Shown here piece after piece: positions 31,880-39,368 of a stretch of DNA of 64,000 nucleotides. Under the pieces are notes generated by a model. The model worked only from the letters and a program-made list of their open reading frames with translations. It was not told where the DNA came from and ran no database searches. The position numbers and the translations under genes are program-made. Position 1 is the first letter of the stretch. Every line of letters begins with the position of its first letter. Where the stretch lies: positions 62,001 through 126,000 of the forward strand of contig JAUSLV010000016.1 of assembly GCA_030645495.1 (NCBI GenBank). Reading direction: 5' to 3'. The stretch is from Actinomycetota bacterium (GTDB taxonomy: Bacteria > Actinomycetota > Acidimicrobiia > Acidimicrobiales > Ilumatobacteraceae).

Positions 31880-31936
31880 TCGCCGCGCCTCGCCGCCCGC
31901 GCCCGCACGCGCCTGCCGATCCGCGAGGCTGGCACG

Positions 31937-32350
31937 ATGAACGCCCACGAGCCGACTGCGGCGAACACGATCGTGCGGCTGGTCGGTGTGTACGACGCCG
32001 ACAGCACGCTGCGTGGCGAGCTGGCCTATTGGGTGGGCGCGCGCCTCGGCCGTCGCCACTGCTCGCTGTGCGACATCACGCATGGTTCGGTCCGTGTGCG
32101 GCCCGAGTGGAAGGCCTGTCGTGCCGGGCTGCCGGTGCCGTTCGACACCTACCACCGCAACGATCAGCCCGACGCCGTACGTGCGGCCGCCGCATGTGTT
32201 GCCCCGGTTGTGGTGGCCGAGACCATGGCCGGCCACGTGGTGCTGCTGGGCCCGGGTGAGCTCGACGAGTGCAACGCGTCGGTCGACCTGCTGGTGCAGG
32301 CCGTCGAGCGGCGAGCCGCGCAGCTGTCGCTGCAGTGGGCGCCGGCCTGA
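31937..32350 (+). CDS. Conserved hypothetical protein with CSLCDITHG motif
   Basis: The 137-aa soluble protein has LVGVYDADSTLRGELAYW at its N terminus, a Cys pair in HCSLCDITHG, then RPEWKACRAGLPVPFDTYH and VVAETMAGHVVLLGPGEL. I do not recognise a named domain. The CxxC and nearby conserved His and Cys could bind metal, but this is speculative. A 13-codon fragment identical in protein sequence remains at 18816. It follows CopCD by 57 nt on the same strand but has no clear link to copper. Confidence 0.6.
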   Translation: MNAHEPTAANTIVRLVGVYDADSTLRGELAYWVGARLGRRHCSLCDITHGSVRVRPEWKACRAGLPVPFDTYHRNDQPDAVRAAAACVAPVVVAETMAGHVVLLGPGELDECNASVDLLVQAVERRAAQLSLQWAPA

Positions 32351-32383
32351 GGGGGGACCGGGGCCGCGTGCGTCGGCGAACGG

Positions 32384-33388
32384 TCAGGCGATCGTGAAGT
32401 CGATCATCACCTTCGACTGGTCGGTGGGCTGCTTGAGGTCGGCGTAGGCCTGCGGGAAGTCGTGCAGGCCGACGCGGTGGCTGATCATCCACTGCGGCTC
32501 GATGAGGCCGGACGCGAGCGCGTCGATCGTGGTGGTCCACTCGTCGCCGTGGTACCAACTGGGGAACACCATCGCCACCTCGCGCATGTGGGCGAACTTG
32601 GTCTCGAACCCCACCGGTCGCTTCGACATCGCGGCCACCACGACGGTGCCCCCACGGCGAACGATGCGGATGGCCTCGGGGATCAGGTCGCCCGCGCACT
32701 CCACCACGATGTCGGCGCGGGCGCTGAACCGGTCGCGCAGCACGGTGGCCAGGTCGTCGGCACCCGGGTCGATCGCCAGTTCTGCACCGGCTCGCACGGC
32801 GGCTGCGCGCCGGCTGGCGACCGGGTCGCTGGCCACCACTGCCCGAGCCCCGAACACCTTGGCCCACAGCACCGCGGCGAGGCCGATCGGGCCACAACCG
32901 ATCACCACGACCAGCTTGCCCTCCACCGGCCCGGCCGAGTTGAGTTGGTGCAGCCCGATGGCCGGCGGCTCGACGAGCGCACCCAGTTCGGCGTTCACGC
33001 CGTCGGGCAGAAGCCGCGCCTCGCGGCCGCCGACGGCCACGTACTCGGCGAACCCACCGGGCGCATCCAGCCCCACGTAGCGCACCGACGCGCAGTGCAC
33101 AGGGTCGTTGCCGGCGCACGCGGCACAACGGCCGCAGCCGAGGGCCGGCAGGGCGGTCACGAGTTGGCCAGCTCTCCAGTGGCTTCCCGCGTCGCGACCC
33201 ACGTGCACGATGTGCCCACTGAACTCGTGCCCGAGCACGCTGCCGTGTGGCAGGAACAAGCCGGCGTTGAGGTCGGAGCCGCAGGTGCCGGCGCATGAGG
33301 TGTGCAGCACCAGCTGGTCGGGCAGCGGCGTCGGGTCGGGAACGGTCTCGATCGTCAGCCCGTCGGGCCCCAGCACGGCTGCTTTCAC
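32384..33388 (-). CDS. Zinc-dependent MDR alcohol/polyol dehydrogenase
   Basis: The 334-aa protein is a medium-chain dehydrogenase. The catalytic zinc region has C36 (GTCGSD) and GHEFSGH with H54/E55. A structural zinc lobe has Cys at about 85, 88, 91 and 99 (CGRCAACAGNDPVHC). The Rossmann motif is VVIGCGPIGLAAVLWAK. It likely oxidises an alcohol with NAD(P). It is divergent from the cupin-like gene, and a perfect 7-bp-arm palindrome lies between them, so the two are probably regulated together by a factor outside the window. Confidence 0.85.
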   Translation of the reverse strand: MKAAVLGPDGLTIETVPDPTPLPDQLVLHTSCAGTCGSDLNAGLFLPHGSVLGHEFSGHIVHVGRDAGSHWRAGQLVTALPALGCGRCAACAGNDPVHCASVRYVGLDAPGGFAEYVAVGGREARLLPDGVNAELGALVEPPAIGLHQLNSAGPVEGKLVVVIGCGPIGLAAVLWAKVFGARAVVASDPVASRRAAAVRAGAELAIDPGADDLATVLRDRFSARADIVVECAGDLIPEAIRIVRRGGTVVVAAMSKRPVGFETKFAHMREVAMVFPSWYHGDEWTTTIDALASGLIEPQWMISHRVGLHDFPQAYADLKQPTDQSKVMIDFTIA

Positions 33389-33417
33389 GGCATCTCCTGT
33401 CGGCTCGGCGGATGCCT

Positions 33418-33435
33418 ACTATACGCGTGTATAGT
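33418..33435. promoter_or_regulatory. Operator palindrome ACTATAC-GCGT-GTATAGT
   Basis: Perfect 7-bp arms with a 4-nt spacer lie 30 nt upstream of the dehydrogenase ATG and 41 nt upstream of the cupin-like ATG. The AT-rich core may include overlapping -10 elements (TATACG, TATAGT). A TetR-like repressor is the usual partner for such sites; none is encoded next to it. Confidence 0.6.
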
Positions 33436-33475
33436 TGAGCTGGCGGTGCCGTGGGCCAGAGGGGGAAGCGAACTC

Positions 33476-33931
33476 ATGCAGGTCGATCAGATCCACGACG
33501 AGGCCTTCTGGAACAAGGTGCCGGCCGAGTACCTGCGGCCGCTGGTCGACGCTGTCGTTCCGTACGGCAACCTCGGCTTCGGGTACACGATGAAGGTGTT
33601 GGGCGACCCCAACGATCCCGAGGCCACGGCTGTCGTGATCTGGAAGGCACCGGCCGGTTACGTGCTGCAACGCCACTCGCACGGCTGCGGCCGTTTCGAG
33701 GTGATCATCGAGGGCTCGGTCACCGACGAGCACGGCAGACTCTTCGGCGTGGGCGGCATCATGACCGCCGAGCCGGCCGAGATGTACGGCCCGATCCTGG
33801 CCGGCCCCAACGGGTACACGTCGGTCGAGGTGTTCTCGCGCCTGGAGGGCTGTTACCTGATCACGTGGGACGACCCCGACGGCCCTCGCCTCGACAACCG
33901 TCTGGAGTTCCGCGCCGACCACGGCGGCTGA
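33476..33931 (+). CDS. Cupin-like protein
   Basis: The 151-aa protein has a cupin-type segment with YVLQRHSHGCGRFEVIIEGS in the region of motif 1 (two His, then Glu) and a second beta-rich half ending YLITWDDPDGPRLDN. A single-domain cupin could bind a metal and act on a small molecule, or serve as a sensor. GGGGGAAG lies seven bases before the ATG. It is divergent from the dehydrogenase across the palindrome, and a shared pathway is likely. No specific activity is assigned. Confidence 0.7.
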   Translation: MQVDQIHDEAFWNKVPAEYLRPLVDAVVPYGNLGFGYTMKVLGDPNDPEATAVVIWKAPAGYVLQRHSHGCGRFEVIIEGSVTDEHGRLFGVGGIMTAEPAEMYGPILAGPNGYTSVEVFSRLEGCYLITWDDPDGPRLDNRLEFRADHGG

Positions 33932-34025
33932 CCGCTCCGGGGATGGAACGGCGGGGCGCGGGTGCTGGCCTGACGCGGCGGGCTCGCGCCCGGCATTGTC
34001 CGGCGCCGGTTCAGCTGCAACCCTG

Positions 34026-34526
34026 GTGAGCGTGGTGGATCACCCCGTATCGCTCGCGGCGTTCGAAGGCGGTGACGCGCCGGTCGTTGCCAGCTGGATC
34101 AGGTCCGACGACGAGGCCGATCAGTGGGCTTCGGTGCGGCTGCAGGCGGTCACGCCCCAACTGTTCGCCGCGTGGCACGCGGACCACGAAGTGCGGCCGT
34201 TCGTGGCGCGCGACGACGGGCGCGCGTGCGGGTACGGCGAGGTGTGGGTGGACGCTGACGAGCACGATGCCGAACTGGCGCGCATCGTGGTGGACCCTCA
34301 GCGGCGAGGCCGCGGCGTGGGCCGGCGGCTGGCCGAACTGCTGGCGGCCGAGGCGATGCGACTGGGGTTCGCCGACGTGTGGCTGCGTGTGGTGCCCACC
34401 AACACTGCCGCCATCGCCTGCTACACCGCCGCCGGCTTCGTGCGCGCCAGTGCCGAGGTGGAGCAAGCGTTCAACCAGCCCCAACCCCGCCCCTACGTGT
34501 GGATGCGGTTCGAAGGCGCGGCGTGA
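34026..34526 (+). CDS. GNAT-family N-acetyltransferase
   Basis: The 166-aa protein has the acetyl-CoA binding signature VVDPQRRGRGVGRRLAELL (motif A R/Q-x-x-G-x-G/A), then DVWLRVVPTNTAAIACYTAAGF as motif B. It probably acetylates a small-molecule or protein amine. GTG at 34026 is chosen; a TTG at 33996 would add ten residues, and neither has a clear ribosome site. It stands alone, 53 nt upstream of the toxin-antitoxin pair. Confidence 0.75.
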   Translation: MSVVDHPVSLAAFEGGDAPVVASWIRSDDEADQWASVRLQAVTPQLFAAWHADHEVRPFVARDDGRACGYGEVWVDADEHDAELARIVVDPQRRGRGVGRRLAELLAAEAMRLGFADVWLRVVPTNTAAIACYTAAGFVRASAEVEQAFNQPQPRPYVWMRFEGAA

Positions 34527-34541
34527 AGTTAGCGAGGCTGC

Positions 34542-34555
34542 TATCATTGATATCA
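34542..34555. promoter_or_regulatory. Overlapping short dyads before the antitoxin
   Basis: TATCATTGATATCA contains ATCA-T-TGAT (34543-34551) and TGATATCA (34548-34555), 24 nt before the antitoxin ATG. It is AT-rich against a GC-rich background and is a natural autoregulatory site for a ribbon-helix-helix antitoxin. Confidence 0.45.
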
Positions 34556-34579
34556 GTCTCGTGAAAGGGTGTGTCGGAG

Positions 34580-34801
34580 ATGGCTCAGCTGATCGTGCGC
34601 AACGTTGACGACGACTTGGTGCGTCGGCTGAAGCAGCGCGCCGCATTGCACGGCCGATCGGCCGAGGAGGAACACCGCCAACTGCTGCGCGATGCGCTGC
34701 GCAGGGGTGGCTTTGCCGACCGCCTGTTGGCGATGCCGCCGGCAGGCGACGACGAAGACTTCGCTCGTGCCCGTGATCTGCCGCGCGAGCTCGATCTGTG
34801 A
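34580..34801 (+). CDS. FitA/VapB-type ribbon-helix-helix antitoxin
   Basis: The 73-aa protein begins AQLIVRNVDDDLVRRLKQRAALHGRSAEEEHRQLLRDAL in its RHH region, where the key strand is AQLIVRN and the helix contains LKQRAALHGRSAEEEHR. This is the FitA form. A C-terminal acidic tail should neutralise the PIN toxin. ATG at 34580 is chosen with AAAGGG ten bases upstream; GTG at 34571 is an alternative. Its stop overlaps the toxin GTG start by four bases. Confidence 0.85.
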   Translation: MAQLIVRNVDDDLVRRLKQRAALHGRSAEEEHRQLLRDALRRGGFADRLLAMPPAGDDEDFARARDLPRELDL

Positions 34802-35211
34802 TCGGGTTCTTGTTGGACACCAACGTGGTGTCCGAACTGCGCAAACGGGACCGTCACGATGCTCGGGTGCGAGCCTGGTTTGATCAGCACCGCGACGACG
34901 AGTTCTGGCTGTCGGTGCTCGTGGTGGGCGAACTGGCCAGGGGCGTGCAGCTGATCGCCCGCCGAGACGCACCCGCAGCCGAGGCCCTACGGGCCTGGCT
35001 CGACTCGGTCACTACCGAGTTCGCCGACCGGATCCTGCCCGTGACGATGCCGATCAGCCTTCGCTGGGCGGCGCTGTGCGTGCCCGACCCGCTGCCGGTG
35101 ATCGACGGGTTGCTCGCGGCGACGGCACTCGAACACGGGCTGACCCTGGTGACCCGCAACGTCGCCGACGTCGCCCGCAGCGGGGTCCCGTTCGTCAACC
35201 CGTTCGACTGA
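34798..35211 (+). CDS. PIN-domain (VapC/FitB) RNase toxin
   Basis: The 137-aa protein has the acidic active-site residues of PIN nucleases: D7 in LLDTNVVSE, E45 in VVGELARG, D103 in VIDGLLAATA and D124 in TRNVADV. It probably cleaves tRNA or other RNA with Mg2+. The GTG start overlaps the antitoxin stop as GTGA. The 3' end abuts the truncated GNAT remnant on the opposite strand, which suggests this module replaced or cut into older sequence. Confidence 0.9.
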   Translation: MIGFLLDTNVVSELRKRDRHDARVRAWFDQHRDDEFWLSVLVVGELARGVQLIARRDAPAAEALRAWLDSVTTEFADRILPVTMPISLRWAALCVPDPLPVIDGLLAATALEHGLTLVTRNVADVARSGVPFVNPFD

Positions 35212-35542
35212 CGCGAGGACCTGGTTCCGCTCGGTAGCCGCAGCCAGAGCCGGGGGGTGCTCGGCGCGCACGGCGATGACCATCACGTAACGATGTGCGG
35301 GGAGCGGGCCGAGGGTGTCGTGTTCGATGCGTTCGTGGGCGCAGACGGCAACGATCTGACCGTCGATGTCAGTCGGCGACGATCACTCGCCGGTCGAGTG
35401 CTTGGTGGTCGTGGTCGTGTTGCCAGCCGATGAGCCCGCTGACGATCTCGGTGACCTCGTCGAGCCACGCCGATGGTGGTCCGCCGATATCAAATGCTGC
35501 GAGCGTGACCGCGTCGTCGGCGGTGGCGTCGCGCAGGATCAC
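35212..35542 (-). pseudogene. GNAT acetyltransferase remnant, frameshifted and truncated
   Basis: Reading from GTG at 35542, which overlaps the XRE stop as GTGA, the frame gives ILRDATADDAVTLAAFDIGG and ends at RRVIVAD with a stop at 35369. One extra base there restores a GNAT-like continuation, DIDGQIVAVCAHERIEHD then AHRYVMVIAVRAEHP, which runs to about 35212. It stops where the PIN toxin gene ends. The acetyl-CoA loop is missing. The XRE-GNAT coupling looks like a former toxin-antitoxin or regulator-enzyme pair. Confidence 0.6.
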
Positions 35543-35859
35543 TTCGTCTCGCGCTCGATGCTGAGGGTTCGCTTCTTGGGCTTCCACGGTGCACCGGCTG
35601 CTGTTGGCACGGTGGTTGTGGTCCCGCCGTTGGCGAGGCTGCGGCGCCGTGGTTGTTCGGTGGTGGCGAGGGCGGTGGAGATGCGTTGGATGGTGGACCA
35701 GCGGGCGTCGAGGTGGCCGTTCTCGATGCGGGAGATGTCGGCCTGGGGGATGCCGGTGCGCTTGGACAACTCGGCCTGGGTCCAGCCGAGCTCGATGCGC
35801 CGTTCACGGACCGAGTCGCCTGGATGATCGAGTTCAGCAAGAGCGGACCATGTCGCCAT
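35539..35859 (-). CDS. XRE/Cro-type helix-turn-helix protein
   Basis: The 106-aa protein has an XRE HTH: ERRIELGWTQAELSKRTGIP then ADISRIENGH at about residues 20-50. A positively charged tail follows (RRRSLANGG, KPKKRTLSIERETK). ATG at 35859 is used; ATG at 35880 would sit inside the dyad at 35872. The stop overlaps the GTG of a decayed GNAT gene. It probably binds its own promoter and may be an orphan antitoxin whose partner has decayed. Confidence 0.78.
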   Translation of the reverse strand: MATWSALAELDHPGDSVRERRIELGWTQAELSKRTGIPQADISRIENGHLDARWSTIQRISTALATTEQPRRRSLANGGTTTTVPTAAGAPWKPKKRTLSIERETK

Positions 35860-35871
35860 GCGAGCAACTCT

Positions 35872-35887
35872 ATGTGTCATGGCACAT
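35872..35887. promoter_or_regulatory. Dyad ATGTG-N6-CACAT before the XRE gene
   Basis: A 16-bp inverted repeat lies 13 nt upstream of the chosen ATG, placed for autorepression by the XRE protein. Confidence 0.45.
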
Positions 35888-35956
35888 GTCCATAACGAAG
35901 TTCGAAAAGCTTCGAAAACGCAATCGAGCGGCCCCGAAGGACCGCTCGACCGTCAG

Positions 35957-36029
35957 CGCACTCGGAATGACTCGAACATTCAACCTTCTGATCCGTAGTC
36001 AGATGCTCTATCCATTGAGCTACGAGTGC
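35957..36029 (-). tRNA. tRNA-Arg (ACG)
   Basis: A cloverleaf can be drawn on the minus strand: acceptor GCACTCG/CGAGTGC, D arm with TAGCTCAATGGATAGAGC, anticodon stem TCTGA/TCAGA with loop CTACGGA (anticodon ACG), and T arm GAATG-TTCGAGT-CATTC. No CCA is encoded. It lies between the XRE gene and the LysM gene. Confidence 0.93.
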
Positions 36030-36079
36030 TTGCGGGTCGCCATTGTAGAGGCGCGACCCCGCGTTCGGCTACTGGTTTC

Positions 36080-37600
36080 TCAGCCGCCCCACGGACCCCA
36101 GCCGTTGCTGCGCTGGTACACCACGAGTGCCATCTGCACGTTGATCACCGGGTCGAGCAGCTGCGTGGGGCTGGTGACGCCGTAGTTCACCAGCCACTTC
36201 TTGTGGGCGTTGAAGTTGATCTGGAACACGCCGTAGCAGCAGGAGTTCTGCGAGTTCTGGTTGAAGTGGCTCTCGCGCTCGGCGACGGCGAAGGCCTTGT
36301 CGATCTGGTCGGCGGGGAACACGTCGCGGATGATCTGCTGCACCTCGGCCCGGGTGTAGATCTTGATCGCCGGCTTGGCCACGGTGGTGGGCGTGGGCTT
36401 CACCGTGGTGGGCGTGGGCTTCACCGTGGTGGTGGGCGCCGTCGGCGTGGTGGCGTTGGCCGGCAGGCACACGGTCTTGCCGGGCAGCAGCAGGGTGGTC
36501 TTGCTGGCGTTGTTGGCGGCCAGCAGCTGCGTGGTGGTGATCGACGCCTTCTTGGCGATGATGCTCCAGGCGTCGCCCTTCACGATCGTGTACTTCTTGG
36601 TGCACGCGGGGGCCGTGGTGGGCGGTGCGGTGGCCGCCGCGGTGGTGGCGGTGGCCGCAGGTGTGGTTGCGTTGGCGGGCAGGCACACGGTCTTGCCGGG
36701 CAGTAGCAGGGTGGTCTTGCTGGCGTTGTTGGCGGCCAGCACTTCGTTCAGGCTCACGTTCGACTTCTCGGCGATGCGCACCCAGAAGTCGCCCTTCACC
36801 ACCGTGTACGACTTGGCGCACACCAGCGGGGCAGCAGCGGTTTGCGGGGTGGCGACGGCCCTCGACGCGGCCTGCTCTGCCGGTGTGGCGGGCGCCGCGG
36901 TGGGCGTAGGCGTGATCGGCGGCTGGGTGGCAGCGGCCGTGATGGTGGCCTGGGTGCCCATCGCCAGCGTGGTGTCGTCGGGGCGAATGCCCTTGCTCTC
37001 GGCCTCGCCGCCGCGCAGTGTGAGCGCCAGCGGAATGAGCAGCACGATGATCAGCACCATCACGCCGATGCGGCGCATCAGCGGGTCGATCTGTGTGCCG
37101 CGGCCGTGCAGCAGCTCGCGGCCCTTGCGGGCGGCCATGCCCACTGCTTGGCCGATGGAGGCCGGCCAGTTGTCGTCGCCGCCAGTGCGGGTGGCCTTGG
37201 TGCGGCGGGTGCCCCAGCGGGTGTCGTCGCTCCACGCCTCGTCGCCCCACACTTCGCGAGTGGCGTCGGCGTCGTGGTTGCCGTAGGCGTCGTAGCCCAG
37301 CTCTTCGTCGAGGTCGTCGAACATGGTCTGGTCGTACACCGGCTGCTGGCGGGTGGGCTCGTGCGTTTGCCGCAGGTACGGCGGGGCAGACACGCGGCGC
37401 ACGGGCGGGGCGGCCACCACGGGAATCGATCCGGTGTCGTTGTGCTGGCGAGCCGAGGGCTGGTTGGCCCGGTTGGCCCACAGGCGGCTGGGCTGCGGGG
37501 GCGGCGAACCGGCCGGCTTCATGCGGGCGGTGAACCGCTCGAGCGGGCGAGTGGGCTCGTCGTCCCAGAATCCCCGGGAATCGTCATCGTGATCGAACAT
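36080..37600 (-). CDS. LysM protein with C-terminal transglycosylase-like domain
   Basis: The 506-aa protein has a long cytoplasmic acidic/Pro-rich N terminus (1-175), a single membrane helix at about 178-197, and a Thr/Pro-rich stalk. Two LysM domains follow at about 258-305 and 335-382 (YTVVKGDFWVRIAEKSNVS and YTIVKGDAWSIIAKKASIT), each followed by the same NNASKTTLLLPGKTVCLPAN. The C-terminal domain (about 408-506) has AVAERESHFN and CCYGVFQINF, like a lysozyme/Rpf-type muralytic fold with a catalytic Glu candidate. It probably binds and remodels peptidoglycan from the membrane. It lies downstream of no clear operon partner. Confidence 0.8.
   Translation of the reverse strand: MFDHDDDSRGFWDDEPTRPLERFTARMKPAGSPPPQPSRLWANRANQPSARQHNDTGSIPVVAAPPVRRVSAPPYLRQTHEPTRQQPVYDQTMFDDLDEELGYDAYGNHDADATREVWGDEAWSDDTRWGTRRTKATRTGGDDNWPASIGQAVGMAARKGRELLHGRGTQIDPLMRRIGVMVLIIVLLIPLALTLRGGEAESKGIRPDDTTLAMGTQATITAAATQPPITPTPTAAPATPAEQAASRAVATPQTAAAPLVCAKSYTVVKGDFWVRIAEKSNVSLNEVLAANNASKTTLLLPGKTVCLPANATTPAATATTAAATAPPTTAPACTKKYTIVKGDAWSIIAKKASITTTQLLAANNASKTTLLLPGKTVCLPANATTPTAPTTTVKPTPTTVKPTPTTVAKPAIKIYTRAEVQQIIRDVFPADQIDKAFAVAERESHFNQNSQNSCCYGVFQINFNAHKKWLVNYGVTSPTQLLDPVINVQMALVVYQRSNGWGPWGG
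36451..36740 (-). repeat. Two ~72-bp near-identical copies inside the LysM gene
   Basis: Copies at about 36451-36525 and 36669-36740 encode the same LysM tail plus Thr/Pro linker and differ at only a few bases. They point to recent duplication or gene conversion. A 21-bp tandem repeat of VKPTPTT codons lies at about 36380-36425. Confidence 0.75.
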
Positions 37601-37798
37601 CGTGCACCACCTTCTGCCCGCTCAACGATCGGATGGATCCGACCGGCCACTGGAAGACGACGAAGTGTACCCCAGGTTCGTAACGCGAATGCAACAGTGT
37701 GTCGAATCGATGACGACGGTCACGTGCCGCCGGGGTGGTGGCCGGGGTGCGACTGAGCGGTGGGTCACCTCTTTCGGACGCGGCGCCGGAGAACGCCG

Positions 37799-37830
37799 AA
37801 GGGCCCGGCAGCTTGCGCCACCGGGCCCTT
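37799..37830 (-). terminator. Hairpin downstream of tRNA-Ser
   Basis: AAGGGCCCGG and CCGGGCCCTT are perfect 10-bp arms with a 12-nt loop, 11 nt past the 3' end of tRNA-Ser on the minus strand. The following T-run is only two bases. Confidence 0.55.
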
Positions 37831-37840
37831 TGGACATGCG

Positions 37841-37931
37841 CGGAGAGGGTGGGATTTGAACCCACGGACCACTTTAGGGCGGTCCCCGCATTAGCAGTGC
37901 GGTCCCTTCGACCTGACTCGGGCACCTCTCC
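37841..37931 (-). tRNA. tRNA-Ser (GCT)
   Basis: This is a class II tRNA with acceptor GGAGAGG/CCTCTCC, anticodon stem CCGCA/TGCGG with loop CTGCTAA (anticodon GCT), a long variable arm (GGACCGCCCTAAAGTGGTCC), and T arm GTGGG-TTCAAAT-CCCAC. CCA is not encoded. A GC-rich hairpin follows. Confidence 0.95.
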
Positions 37932-38090
37932 AGACGTGCGACAGACTAGCGGCGGAACGCCCGCGCCCCCACCGGGAAACGGTGTCGAGGCCAAGCCCCC
38001 TTTGGCGTGTCGCGAGGAACTTCTGCCGGTTCGGTCGGCTCGCTGTACCCAGTGAGGACGTGAGCGCGTCGTCAAGCTTCCTTCAACTCG

Positions 38091-38119
38091 TTGACAAACG
38101 AGCAGAGCTGACGAAAGAT
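38091..38119 (+). promoter_or_regulatory. Promoter candidate for Tad locus 1
   Basis: TTGACA at 38091-38096 and AAAGAT at 38114-38119 are separated by 17 nt, 35 nt before the prepilin peptidase ATG. The -35 is perfect and the -10 is weak. The rest of the 223-nt spacer after tRNA-Ser shows nothing else. Confidence 0.45.
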
Positions 38120-38154
38120 TCAGTTCTTCACAACCCGACGGCGGAGGTCGGATC

Positions 38155-38730
38155 ATGATCGCATTCGTAGCAGTGCGGGGCAACCCCCCGACAACGGCGC
38201 ACCGCGTGGCACAGGCGCTTGCCGCCGTGCCGAGCGTGGCCCGCTGGGCGTGGGCAGGTGCATGCGCAACATCGTGCCTGATCGCCAGCGCGCAGGCCGG
38301 CCCCGTAGCGACCCAAGTGTGCACCGGGGTGGCGGGGGTGGTGCTGGCCACCGCGGCGCTGGTGGATGTGCACGAACGGCGGTTGCCGAACCGACTGCTG
38401 GCCGCGGCGGGCCTGCTGGTGCTGCTCGCCGCGGCCGCGGACGGCCGGGTTGCGCCGTCGCTGGTTGGCGCACTCGTGGCCGGTGGCCTGCTGCTGGTGG
38501 TGCGCCTCGCACGCTCGGTCGGCATGGGCGACGTGAAGATGGCCACTGTGGTGGGGGCGGGTGTCGTGCGCGAACACCCCGTCGCCGCACCCGTGGCCAT
38601 CGCCGTAGCGGCGATGGCCGGTGCGGGCACCGGCCTCGTGCTGCGTCGCTCGAGCCTGCCGTTCGGTCCCGCGCTCTGGCTGGGCTGGGCGGTCGCAGTC
38701 ATCCTGCCGGTGGGGCGGTGGTGGGCATGA
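38155..38730 (+). CDS. Type IV/Tad prepilin peptidase (A24)
   Basis: The 191-aa membrane protein has the aspartic protease pair of A24 peptidases: LVDVHERRLPNRL with the first Asp, and GMGDVKMATVVG with the GxGD motif. It has about six hydrophobic segments and no N-terminal methylase Cys domain, as in Tad-type TadV/CpaA. It should cleave the leaders of the pilin and pseudopilins encoded downstream. GGAGG lies seven bases before the ATG. Its stop overlaps the next start as ATGA. A promoter candidate is at 38091. Confidence 0.88.
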   Translation: MIAFVAVRGNPPTTAHRVAQALAAVPSVARWAWAGACATSCLIASAQAGPVATQVCTGVAGVVLATAALVDVHERRLPNRLLAAAGLLVLLAAAADGRVAPSLVGALVAGGLLLVVRLARSVGMGDVKMATVVGAGVVREHPVAAPVAIAVAAMAGAGTGLVLRRSSLPFGPALWLGWAVAVILPVGRWWA

Positions 38731-39368
38731 ACACTGCGGCCCAAGCGATGGCTCGCGAGGCTCGGCCGATCGCCGCCACTCGGCGGGTGCGCAGCCGGGT
38801 ACACACTCAGTGGTTGGCGCTCGGGGCAGCCCTCGTGGTGCTGTCGGGTGTCCTGGTGGCGTGGGGGCTGTCGCAGGCAGCCGAGCGGGTGCAGGTGGTG
38901 CAGGTCGCTCGCGACGTGCCGGCCGGACATGTGTTGGAAGCTGGCGACCTCACCATCACGGGGGTGGCGTACGACGGGGCGGTGCACGGCCTGGTGCCCG
39001 CTGCCTCGCTGCACGCGCTGGTGGGTCGTGTGGCCGCGATCGACTTCACCACCGGTGCGTTGGTGCAGGTGGGTATGTGGAGCGATCTGCCGCCCCTCGC
39101 TGCCGGCGAAGACCGAGTGGGCGCCGTGCTCGCGGCCGGGCGGTTTCCGGTGGGGCTCACCCGTGGCGATGTCGCGGTGGCCGCCGCGATCGACCCCACG
39201 GTCGAGTTCGCGCCCGTCACGGTGCGGGTGCTCGACGTCGTGGAGACGTCGGCGGGCGACCTGCACATCACGCTCGCCGTCGGCCAGGCCTCGGCCGTGT
39301 CGGTCGGGCAGCTGGCCGCCACCGATCAGTTGTTGCTGGTGGGTCGTGCCTCGGCAGGCGAGTCGTGA
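38727..39368 (+). CDS. CpaB/SAF-domain pilus assembly protein
   Basis: The 213-aa protein has one N-terminal membrane helix (WLALGAALVVLSGVLVAWGL) followed by a SAF domain, VARDVPAGHVLEAGDLTITGV, as in CpaB/RcpC. Such proteins act outside the membrane in Tad pilus assembly or stabilisation. The start overlaps the prepilin peptidase stop, and the stop overlaps the next GTG start, so it is translationally coupled on both sides. Confidence 0.82.
   Translation: MNTAAQAMAREARPIAATRRVRSRVHTQWLALGAALVVLSGVLVAWGLSQAAERVQVVQVARDVPAGHVLEAGDLTITGVAYDGAVHGLVPAASLHALVGRVAAIDFTTGALVQVGMWSDLPPLAAGEDRVGAVLAAGRFPVGLTRGDVAVAAAIDPTVEFAPVTVRVLDVVETSAGDLHITLAVGQASAVSVGQLAATDQLLLVGRASAGES

Noticed and set aside
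35957-36029. Integration att site at tRNA-Arg
   Set aside because: No direct repeat of the tRNA 3' end and no integrase gene were seen nearby, although the search by eye was not exhaustive.
36380-36740. Possible CRISPR-like repeats
   Set aside because: The repeats are in-frame coding sequence for LysM tails and linkers, with no unique spacers of constant length.
37602-38055. Small ORFs across the tRNA-Ser region
   Set aside because: They read through the tRNA and its hairpin and have no ribosome site or recognisable protein features.
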